Shown here: positions 58,075 through 64,000 of the stretch, in pieces
Layout of the letters: every line of letters starts with the position of its first letter
Position numbering within the stretch: the stretch's first letter is position 1
Assembly (NCBI GenBank): GCA_905181625.1
Contig: CAJIYJ010000003.1
Location: forward strand, 124,001 to 188,000
DNA length: 64,000 nucleotides
Origin: an uncultured Flavobacteriaceae bacterium
GTDB lineage: Bacteria > Bacteroidota > Bacteroidia > Flavobacteriales > Flavobacteriaceae
Reading direction: 5' to 3'
Program-made: the position numbers and the translations under genes
The notes under the pieces: model-generated
Database searches by the model: none
Seen by the model: the letters and a program-made list of their open reading frames with translations, nothing else
Told to the model about the DNA's origin: nothing

Positions 58075-58295
58075 ATGGATGCAGAAAAAACATTATTACA
58101 GTTAGAGTTTACGTTGTAATAGTAGGGCTTTTAAATATGGGCTCGATCTTACTTACAATTCAATTTGGATTTAGCTGGATTTATGCTGAATTAGCAGTTA
58201 TACAAATAGCTAGTCCGATTACAAAGTTTTGTCCAGTTTATACTATCTTAAACAAGTTAATGCCTGATACAGACCCTATGCAAAATGGTAAATAA
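58075..58295 (+). CDS. DUF2892 (YgaP-like) small membrane protein, frameshifted in an A tract
   Basis: A small inner-membrane protein with two TM helices (VYVVIVGLLNMGSILLTIQF, WIYAELAVIQIASPI) and the FCPVYTILNKL motif typical of DUF2892. The ATG at 58075 gives MDAEK, then the frame breaks in a run of six A (58085-58090). With seven A it would read MDAEKNIITVRVYVV, a natural start of about 73 residues. Without correction only an internal ATG at 58137 would give 52 residues. Its role is unknown; relatives occur with rhodanese or sulfur proteins. Confidence 0.7.
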
Positions 58296-58304
58296 AATTA
58301 ACTA

Positions 58305-58754
58305 ATGATCAAATCAACTCTATTTAGTGTAATTGCTTTTTTTATAACTTTTCAATCTTATTCTCAAGACCCTATTTCTTTAAAAGATTCTTTAGATATA
58401 ATGAAAGTTATGAAGATCCAAGAAATCGCTTGGAATAATGGCGATATTGATGCTTTTATGGAAGGTTACTTAAAATCCGAGGAGTTAGTTTTTTCTGGTA
58501 AATCAGGCCCAGTTTATGGATGGGGTAATACAAAAAAAAGATATTATATATCTTATCCTAATACCCAAGTAATGGGTAAATTAAAATTTACTGTTAAAAA
58601 AATACGATCTATTTCCTTAAATTCCGCTTTTCTAATTGGTGAGTATTACCTAAAAAGAACCACTCAAGATAGTTATGGTCATTTTACTTTATTATGGAAA
58701 AAAGTAAATAACAATTGGCTTATAATTAGCGATCACACTTCAGCTGTAAAATAA
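58305..58754 (+). CDS. Secreted SnoaL-like/DUF4440 protein
   Basis: 149 residues. A signal peptide (MIKSTLFSVIAFFITFQSYS) precedes an NTF2-like cone-fold domain (QEIAWNNGDIDAFMEGYLKS, GKLKFTVKKIRSISLNSAFL, LLWKKVNNNWLIISDHTS). The family holds binding proteins and small enzymes, and no ligand can be named. It follows the DUF2892 gene by 9 bases, so they are probably cotranscribed. Confidence 0.8.
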   Translation: MIKSTLFSVIAFFITFQSYSQDPISLKDSLDIMKVMKIQEIAWNNGDIDAFMEGYLKSEELVFSGKSGPVYGWGNTKKRYYISYPNTQVMGKLKFTVKKIRSISLNSAFLIGEYYLKRTTQDSYGHFTLLWKKVNNNWLIISDHTSAVK

Positions 58755-58804
58755 ACATTGATTTAGCTTGTCTAAAGTTTTAAAGTAGCATAATTTTATT
58801 GTCA

Positions 58805-59926
58805 ATGAATCCACTAAGACAGACAGGTTTTTTATTCACTAATTTTAAAGCTAAATTTCAAACTCCTTTCGAAAAACTTTTTGAAATTTTTAAAGAATTA
58901 ATCACTTATACATCTGGAGATTTTGACGAGGCAATCGATTGGTTAAAAGAACTTGATAAGGAGTATGTTCTAACAGACGAGAACTACACAATGGATGATT
59001 TTATTGAGGATCTTTTAAATAAGGGTTATATAAAAAAAGAAATTGATCCCAATGGTAATGGAGAAGGAGTAGGCTTAACTGCCAAAACAGAAATGCTTTT
59101 ACGTCAGCACGCATTAAAACAAATTTTCGGTAAAATGAAAAAAGCTGGTAATGGAAATCATACTACCAAACAACCTGGATTAGGGGAACAAGATTCTGGA
59201 GATTTTAAGGCTTATGAATTTGGAGATTCTATTGAGAAAATTGCCATAACTGAAAGCATTAAAAATGCTCACATTAATGGAGGTTTAGATGATTTTAGAT
59301 TAACCCAAGAGGATTTGGTTGTTAATGATCAGTTTCATCAATCACAAATGAGTACAGTGCTTATGATAGATATAAGTCACAGTATGATTTTATACGGAGA
59401 AGATCGAATCACCCCAGCTAAAAAAGTAGCTATGGCTTTGTCCGAGTTTATAACCACAAGGTATCCCAAAGACAAACTCGATATTATAGTTTTTGGAAAT
59501 GATGCAAGGCCAATTTCTATTGACGAACTTCCTTACTTAAAGGTGGGTCCTTACCACACAAATACAGTTGCTGGTTTAGAGCTTGCTATGGATATTTTAA
59601 GAAGAAACAAAAAATCTAATAAACAAATCTTTATGATTACAGATGGCAAGCCCAGCTGTTTAAAATTAAAAGATGGTAGTTATTATAAAAACAGTAATGG
59701 TTTAGACCCTCATATTGTAGATAAATGTTATAATATGGCTCAGTTGGCAAGAAGGCTTAATATTCCAATCACAACCTTTATGATCGCTCAAGACCCTTAT
59801 TTAAAAAAGTTTGTTCAAGAATTTACAATGGCAAATAAAGGAAAGGCTTTTTACACAGGATTAAAAGGGCTTGGAGAAATGATATTTGAAGATTATGAAA
59901 CTAATAGAAAAAAAAGAATTAATTAG
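58805..59926 (+). CDS. VWA domain protein of a chelatase-like pair
   Basis: 373 residues, soluble. A helical N-terminal part is followed by a von Willebrand A domain from about 178, with the MIDAS motif DISHS (in VLMIDISHSMILYGED), DIIVFGNDARPI and ITDGKPSC. The domain order resembles the D subunit of magnesium chelatases and the VWA partners of MoxR ATPases. Starts at ATG 58805; an in-frame TTG 6 bases upstream is less likely. Two bases precede the AAA+ gene, so the two form a pair. Confidence 0.85.
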   Translation: MNPLRQTGFLFTNFKAKFQTPFEKLFEIFKELITYTSGDFDEAIDWLKELDKEYVLTDENYTMDDFIEDLLNKGYIKKEIDPNGNGEGVGLTAKTEMLLRQHALKQIFGKMKKAGNGNHTTKQPGLGEQDSGDFKAYEFGDSIEKIAITESIKNAHINGGLDDFRLTQEDLVVNDQFHQSQMSTVLMIDISHSMILYGEDRITPAKKVAMALSEFITTRYPKDKLDIIVFGNDARPISIDELPYLKVGPYHTNTVAGLELAMDILRRNKKSNKQIFMITDGKPSCLKLKDGSYYKNSNGLDPHIVDKCYNMAQLARRLNIPITTFMIAQDPYLKKFVQEFTMANKGKAFYTGLKGLGEMIFEDYETNRKKRIN

Positions 59927-59928
59927 AA

Positions 59929-61389
59929 ATGATAAATAAAATTAAAACACTTAAAGAGCTTAAAAAATCAGGATATATTTCTTTAGATATAAAAAAAGAA
60001 ATGATAAAAAATTTAAGTCATAACCTGAAAAATGGTATTAGTACTTTTGAAGGAATTCATGGTTATGAAGATTCAGTAATTCCAGATTTAGAAAGAGCTA
60101 TTCTTTCAGGTCATAATGTAAACTTACTAGGGCTAAGGGGACAAGCTAAAACAAAATTAGCCAGGCAACTGACTAACTTATTAGATGAGTGGATTCCAGT
60201 TGTTAAAGGCTCTGAAATTAATGACGATCCTTTAAATCCTATTTCGTTTTTTGCAAAACAATTAATTCAGGAAAAAGGTGATGAAACTCCAGTTGATTGG
60301 GTACATAGAGAAAATAGGTTTTTTGAAAAACTAGCAACGCCTGATGTTACAGTAGCTGATCTTATAGGGGACATTGATCCCATTAAAGCCGCTAGTTTAA
60401 AATTGTCTTATTCTGATCCTAGAGTTATACATTTTGGTATGATCCCTAGAGCTCACCGATGTATTTTTGTTTTGAATGAATTACCAGATCTTCAAGCGAG
60501 AATTCAAGTTTCTTTATTTTCGATTCTTCAAGAAAAAGAAATTCAAATTCGTGGATTTAAGTTAAGACTTCCAATTGATGTTCAGTTTTTGTTTACTGCT
60601 AATCCTGAAGATTACACAAATAGGGGGAGTATAGTTACTCCTCTAAAAGATAGAATAGGCTCACAAATAATGACTCATTATCCTAAAAATATAGAAATAG
60701 CAAAAACTATAACTCATCAGGAATCTTCCATTTCTAAAAACTTTGATTCTTCAAAAATTTACATTCCTGAATTAGCTAAAGATATTATAGAGCAAATTGG
60801 TTTTGAAGCTAGAGAGAGTGTGTATGTTGATTCTAAAAGTGGGGTGAGTGCTAGGTTAAGTATTTCTGCTTTTGAGAATTTAATTAGTTCAGCTCAAAGA
60901 AGAATGTTAATCAATGGAGAGTCAACCACTAGTATTAGAATGACAGATTTTAATGCTGTTATTTCTGCTATTAACGGAAAAATTGAATTAGTTTATGAAG
61001 GTGAACAAGAAGGAGCTAATGAAATCTCTCGACTTTTAATTGTAGAGTCAGTCAAATCATTTTACAATGATTTTTTTCCAAAAATTAAAAAATTAAAAAA
61101 AGAGACTGAAAAGGATCCTTACCAAAAACTAATGGATTGGTTTGTAGATAAAGAGTTGTTTTTAGATGAAAATTTAGATAATAAATCTTATGAAGACACC
61201 TTTAAAACAATTAAAGAATTAAAAATCTTTGTAAGAAAACATGCTCCAGATATCGATTCTAAAGACGAAAATTTTATGTGTGAATTTTTACTTTGGGGAC
61301 TGTCTGCTTTTAAGAAAGTGTCAGTAACTAGAACATCTAAAGGAATTTCTTTTAGCGATTCTTTTTCAGACTATATTAATGGTTTATAA
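59929..61389 (+). CDS. AAA+ ATPase, magnesium chelatase ChlI/MoxR type
   Basis: 486 residues. The Walker A is NLLGLRGQAKTKLARQL, with Ala where most have Gly before Lys. The Walker B is FVLNELPDLQARIQ, with Asn in place of the usual Asp before Glu. Sensor 1 is FLFTANPEDYTNRGSI, and the arginine region LKDRIGSQI is present. I recognise this as a family annotated as magnesium chelatase in Bacteroidetes, although no bacteriochlorophyll is made here. With the VWA partner it probably remodels or metallates a protein; the client is unknown. Confidence 0.85.
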   Translation: MINKIKTLKELKKSGYISLDIKKEMIKNLSHNLKNGISTFEGIHGYEDSVIPDLERAILSGHNVNLLGLRGQAKTKLARQLTNLLDEWIPVVKGSEINDDPLNPISFFAKQLIQEKGDETPVDWVHRENRFFEKLATPDVTVADLIGDIDPIKAASLKLSYSDPRVIHFGMIPRAHRCIFVLNELPDLQARIQVSLFSILQEKEIQIRGFKLRLPIDVQFLFTANPEDYTNRGSIVTPLKDRIGSQIMTHYPKNIEIAKTITHQESSISKNFDSSKIYIPELAKDIIEQIGFEARESVYVDSKSGVSARLSISAFENLISSAQRRMLINGESTTSIRMTDFNAVISAINGKIELVYEGEQEGANEISRLLIVESVKSFYNDFFPKIKKLKKETEKDPYQKLMDWFVDKELFLDENLDNKSYEDTFKTIKELKIFVRKHAPDIDSKDENFMCEFLLWGLSAFKKVSVTRTSKGISFSDSFSDYINGL

Positions 61390-61427
61390 TTTTTTTATAA
61401 TATTTGTTTAACTAAAATTTATATATA

Positions 61428-61772
61428 ATGAATTCATCAAAAGTCAATATTTTAAATTCTATTTGTTTAATAGTAATAGGATTATGGGGATATCTTGAAG
61501 TAAGTTCACCAACAGCTTTAATTCCAGTAGGATTTGGAGCTGCTTTAGCTTTTTGTATACCTGGATTAAAGAAAGATAATAAAGTCATTGCGCATATAGC
61601 AGTTCTTTTAACTTTTGTCATATTAATTGCTCTATTAGGAATGAGGCTTCCAAAATCAATAGATCAAGGAGGTTTAGGACTTGTTAGAGTTTTACTTATG
61701 GCAGGAACATCTGCATTGTCAATGGTTTATTTTGTAAAAAGTTTTATTGCAAATAGAAAGGCTAAAAGCTAA
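61428..61772 (+). CDS. Small four-helix membrane protein of unknown function
   Basis: 114 residues with four hydrophobic segments (ILNSICLIVIGLWGYLEV, ALIPVGFGAALAFCIPGL, VIAHIAVLLTFVILIALLGM, LVRVLLMAGTSALSMVYFV) and a Lys/Arg-rich end. The GxxGxxxAFxxPG pattern and size are only loosely like TMEM14-type proteins. Downstream of the VWA/AAA+ pair and convergent with blh. Confidence 0.7.
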   Translation: MNSSKVNILNSICLIVIGLWGYLEVSSPTALIPVGFGAALAFCIPGLKKDNKVIAHIAVLLTFVILIALLGMRLPKSIDQGGLGLVRVLLMAGTSALSMVYFVKSFIANRKAKS

Positions 61773-61796
61773 GTTGTTAGATTCATAAAAAACAAT

Positions 61797-62684
61797 TCAC
61801 TTATTTTTTTTTATTTTAAAAATAACCAGAGTGTGTGGAAAGGTGATGGCCGCTAAAAAAGAAAAGAATATACTGATTAGTAAATTCTGTTGATCTTTTA
61901 AAACGTAATACGCTATTAACAAACCTATTATTGATATTACCCAGTAAATTGAAGCATCTTTTAGATATTTAATAAATGTATTTTTAGTGCTTGCTCCGTA
62001 AATAAATTTTGATTGTTCTATTATAGATGGTATACTATGCCATATGACAAAGTATACGGCAAAAGACCATATTAGTGATGAACTAAAAAAAAGTGCAGCA
62101 AGAATAATTACAAAAAAAACTTGATGAGTCAGTTGAATTTTTAACTCATGAAAATTCATTATCAAGCTAATTGTTGTGCCTATAGCAGAGAAAGATACAA
62201 GAAATATCAGTAGCTCTTTATTAATTAAAAACCCAGTAATATCAAAGATTATCTCACTTACATAATTATGATTCAATGTAAATAGAGTTGTGAATAAGAG
62301 TAATCCATAAAAGAAATAGAAAAATTTAATTTTTTTTGAATTGGACTTATATACCATAGTCCATTGTTGTTCTCCAAAATGATATGAGCTAAATAGAATA
62401 AAAAAAATAATTGCAAAAGTCGGAATTAAATAAAAAAAACATCCACATAGAATAACCATAGTTAAATAAGTAACGAATAATGATTTAAAAGAAAGATTAT
62501 TTTTACTTTTTTTTAATAATATCAAATCGTTAGCTCCGTGAACAATTCCAAATGATAAAATCCCTAAAAACCCAAGAAGATTGAGGTAATACTGATCTAC
62601 AACATAAAACAATATAATGCAAATAATAGTTGAAAATATTATGAATCTATAAATCATTCTGTCTAGAATGTATGAATTTTGCAT
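61797..62684 (-). CDS. blh: Brp/Blh-type beta-carotene 15,15'-dioxygenase
   Basis: 295 residues, about 8 TM helices. Blh cleaves beta-carotene to two retinals. The four iron-binding His regions are visible: FGIVHGANDLI, SSYHFGEQQW, FVIWHSIPSI and FPHTLVIFKI. Divergent from proteorhodopsin with 81 bases between the starts, so chromophore supply and opsin are linked. Confidence 0.93.
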   Translation of the reverse strand: MQNSYILDRMIYRFIIFSTIICIILFYVVDQYYLNLLGFLGILSFGIVHGANDLILLKKSKNNLSFKSLFVTYLTMVILCGCFFYLIPTFAIIFFILFSSYHFGEQQWTMVYKSNSKKIKFFYFFYGLLLFTTLFTLNHNYVSEIIFDITGFLINKELLIFLVSFSAIGTTISLIMNFHELKIQLTHQVFFVIILAALFFSSSLIWSFAVYFVIWHSIPSIIEQSKFIYGASTKNTFIKYLKDASIYWVISIIGLLIAYYVLKDQQNLLISIFFSFLAAITFPHTLVIFKIKKNK

Positions 62685-62700
62685 TTTTTTTTAACTATTG

Positions 62701-62734
62701 TTGCTGCAAACTTAAAAATATTCGTTTATATTTG
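62701..62734 (+). promoter_or_regulatory. Promoter of proteorhodopsin
   Basis: TTG (62701-62703) and TATATTTG (62727-62734) are separated by 23 bases. The latter matches TAnnTTTG exactly, and the start codon follows after 31 bases. Confidence 0.6.
62707..62714 (-). promoter_or_regulatory. Putative -7 element of blh
   Basis: The minus strand reads TAAGTTTG (TAnnTTTG), 22 bases before the blh ATG. It lies in the spacer of the proteorhodopsin promoter, so the two promoters overlap back to back. The -33 element is not clear. Confidence 0.45.
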
Positions 62735-62765
62735 GAAACTAACAAACAATATAATTTTAAACAAT

Positions 62766-63476
62766 ATGGAAATTTTTAACACATTTAATTTAATTGGTGA
62801 TGTGCCAACCGACTTAGTAAGTTTCACGTTTTTTATTGGAACTATGGCTTTGATGGCAGCATCTGTATTCTTTTTTCTTTCTTTAAACGCAGTCGACGCA
62901 AAATGGAGATCTTCAATTTTGATTTCTGGTCTTATTACATTTATTGCTGCTGTTCATTACTATTACATGAGAGACGCTAACATTGAAGGTGGAGACACTA
63001 CATTTTTTAGATATGTAGATTGGATTCTTACTGTTCCATTAATGTGCGTTGAGTTTTATTTAATATTAAGAGTTGCTGGTGCAACTAAAAACCTGATGTG
63101 GAAATTAATTGGTTTATCAACTATTATGCTTGTAACAGGGTATGTCGGAGAAGCTGGCATGGGTGATGCTGCCTTGTGGGGTTTATTTTCTGGACTTGCA
63201 TACTTTGCTATAGCTTACATGATTTGGTTTGGAGAAGCTAAGCAATTAGCTGTTAAAGCTGGAGGTGCTGTTGAAAGTGCTCACAGAACACTTGCATGGT
63301 TCGTGCTTGTAGGTTGGGCTATTTATCCACTTGGATACATGCTTGGTACTGAAGGTTGGTATGATGGAATTCAAGATATCATTTCTTTAGACATGGATGT
63401 TGTTTACAATATCGGTGATGCAGTTAACAAAATTGGTTTTGGACTTGTAGTTTATAACCTAGCTGTTTCAAAATAA
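62766..63476 (+). CDS. Proteorhodopsin, proton-pumping, green-tuned
   Basis: 236 residues, seven TM helices. Retinal Lys is in NIGDAVNKIGFGL (K222). Proton acceptor D85, T89 and donor E96 in RYVDWILTVPLMCVEFYL give the DTE motif of a proton pump. His64 in AAVHYYYMRD corresponds to the His75 partner. The spectral tuning site (GPR 105) is Met93, so green-absorbing. The start at 62766 (MEIFNTFNLIGDVPTDL) is preferred over an in-frame ATG at 62679, because the latter precedes the promoter and adds an unusual leader. A terminator follows. Confidence 0.97.
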   Translation: MEIFNTFNLIGDVPTDLVSFTFFIGTMALMAASVFFFLSLNAVDAKWRSSILISGLITFIAAVHYYYMRDANIEGGDTTFFRYVDWILTVPLMCVEFYLILRVAGATKNLMWKLIGLSTIMLVTGYVGEAGMGDAALWGLFSGLAYFAIAYMIWFGEAKQLAVKAGGAVESAHRTLAWFVLVGWAIYPLGYMLGTEGWYDGIQDIISLDMDVVYNIGDAVNKIGFGLVVYNLAVSK

Positions 63477-63492
63477 TTTATTATTTAGTTTA

Positions 63493-63520
63493 AAAAAGCC
63501 GCTTTTAAGCGGCTTTTTTT
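63493..63520 (+). terminator. Intrinsic terminator after proteorhodopsin
   Basis: GCCGCT (63498-63503) pairs with AGCGGC over a TTTA loop, flanked by A and T runs, giving a strong GC-rich stem and a T tract. Confidence 0.88.
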
Positions 63521-63611
63521 ATTTAGTAAAAATGATTTATTAAGGGAATCTAAATATAAATCAACAGCAATTCAAGAAACTTATTATGTATATTTATAGT
63601 CAATTGTCACT

Positions 63612-64000
63612 ATGCATTTAGATTATGATTATATAATTTGTGGAGCAGGAGCATCAGGACTTTCTCTAGCTACTGCGTTATCATTAGACCCATTATTTTC
63701 GAAAACAAAAATACTGATTATAGACCCGGAATTTCCTAAAGTAGTTGACGATAGAACTTGGTGTTTTTGGGAGGAAGAGCAAAGTAGTTGGGATGAAATG
63801 ATTTTTCATTCTTGGAATAACGTTTTATTTAAAAGTGATAATTTTAGTAAGAAACTTTCTTTAAATCCTTTAAGTTATAAAATGCTTAAAAGTAAGTCGC
63901 GTTATAAATATTCAAATCAAATAATTTCTAAAAACCTTAATATTAACAGCTCTAATGCTAAAGTTTTAGATGTCTTAGATAATGGAGAGTATTGCCAGGT
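63612..64000 (+). CDS. crtY: Lycopene beta-cyclase (CrtY/CrtL type), 3' end outside window
   Basis: The first 129 residues are present and the frame runs off the edge. The FAD-binding dinucleotide motif (YDYIICGAGASGLSLATAL) and the following DDRTWCFWEEEQS segment are typical of lycopene cyclases. It makes beta-carotene from lycopene, the substrate for Blh. Starts at ATG 63612. More carotenoid genes are expected beyond the window. Confidence 0.88.
   Translation, partial: MHLDYDYIICGAGASGLSLATALSLDPLFSKTKILIIDPEFPKVVDDRTWCFWEEEQSSWDEMIFHSWNNVLFKSDNFSKKLSLNPLSYKMLKSKSRYKYSNQIISKNLNINSSNAKVLDVLDNGEYCQ

Noticed and set aside
62679-62765. Upstream ATG giving proteorhodopsin a 29-residue N-terminal extension
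   Set aside because: This ATG lies before the predicted promoter and overlaps the start of blh; the normal family start is at 62766.
1-64000. CRISPR array, prophage, integrated element or toxin-antitoxin system
   Set aside because: No regular repeat-spacer pattern, integrase, phage structural gene or typical paired small ORFs were seen.

Overview
The window looks like chromosome of a marine Bacteroidetes, most likely a streamlined member of the Flavobacteriia. The evidence is: very AT-rich DNA with dense gene packing and AGA/AAA-biased codons; the Bacteroidetes sigma-A type -7 element (TAnnTTTG) in front of many genes instead of E. coli-like promoters; the flavobacterial gene runs rpmB-rpmG-DUF4295-ftsY-rimO, guaA-LysM-OsmC-pyrG-yidC and zapA-6S RNA-rny; bacillithiol synthesis (bshC); and a proteorhodopsin/retinal module at the right end. 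I see no tRNA, rRNA, CRISPR array, insertion sequence or prophage. No gene-free gap exceeds about 220 bases.

Layout. 1-5.3 kb: 3' part of fabH, a CoA-binding protein, a sodium:solute symporter, recR, a 2-oxoacid dehydrogenase E2 and a DnaQ-like exonuclease. 5.3-12 kb: FAH-family hydrolase, cinA, ribosomal proteins L28 and L33, DUF4295, ftsY, rimO, bshC. 12-22.6 kb: guaA, LysM/periplasmic-binding protein, OsmC, pyrG, yidC, mnmA, lysA, sucC. 22.7-31.9 kb: uvrB, two conserved proteins, ctaA, CCA transferase, tsaC, dapD, then ruvX-def-mazG. 31.9-46.3 kb: a long leftward block (DUF349, aroE, two DUF368/PopT-type transporters, a TPR protein, an aminotransferase, an OstA-like protein, purA, fur, relA/spoT, an M48 protease, a SpoU methyltransferase). 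46.4-53.9 kb: rocD, a cysteine desulfurase, an M23 peptidase, a coiled-coil protein plus zapA, 6S RNA, rny, galE. 54-58.8 kb is the most accessory-looking part: a lipoprotein sulfatase, a TetR regulator with a palindromic operator candidate, two tandem secreted paralogs of unrecognised function, a small DUF2892 protein and a secreted SnoaL-like protein. 58.8-61.8 kb: a VWA/AAA+ chelatase-like pair and a small membrane protein. 61.8-64 kb: blh (retinal formation), divergent proteorhodopsin, and the start of lycopene cyclase crtY. Together these three make beta-carotene, cleave it to retinal and use it in a light-driven proton pump.

Four genes (fabH, guaA, yidC and the DUF2892 gene) carry a single-base frameshift. 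In each case the expected protein continues in another frame. Three are housekeeping genes that are normally essential, so sequencing or assembly indels are the simplest explanation, although yidC also has a codon context compatible with +1 slippage. The most promising undescribed biology is the TetR-linked pair of secreted paralogs at 56.4-58.0 kb, each built from two half-domains that end in a repeated His-x-Asp-Glu/Gln motif.
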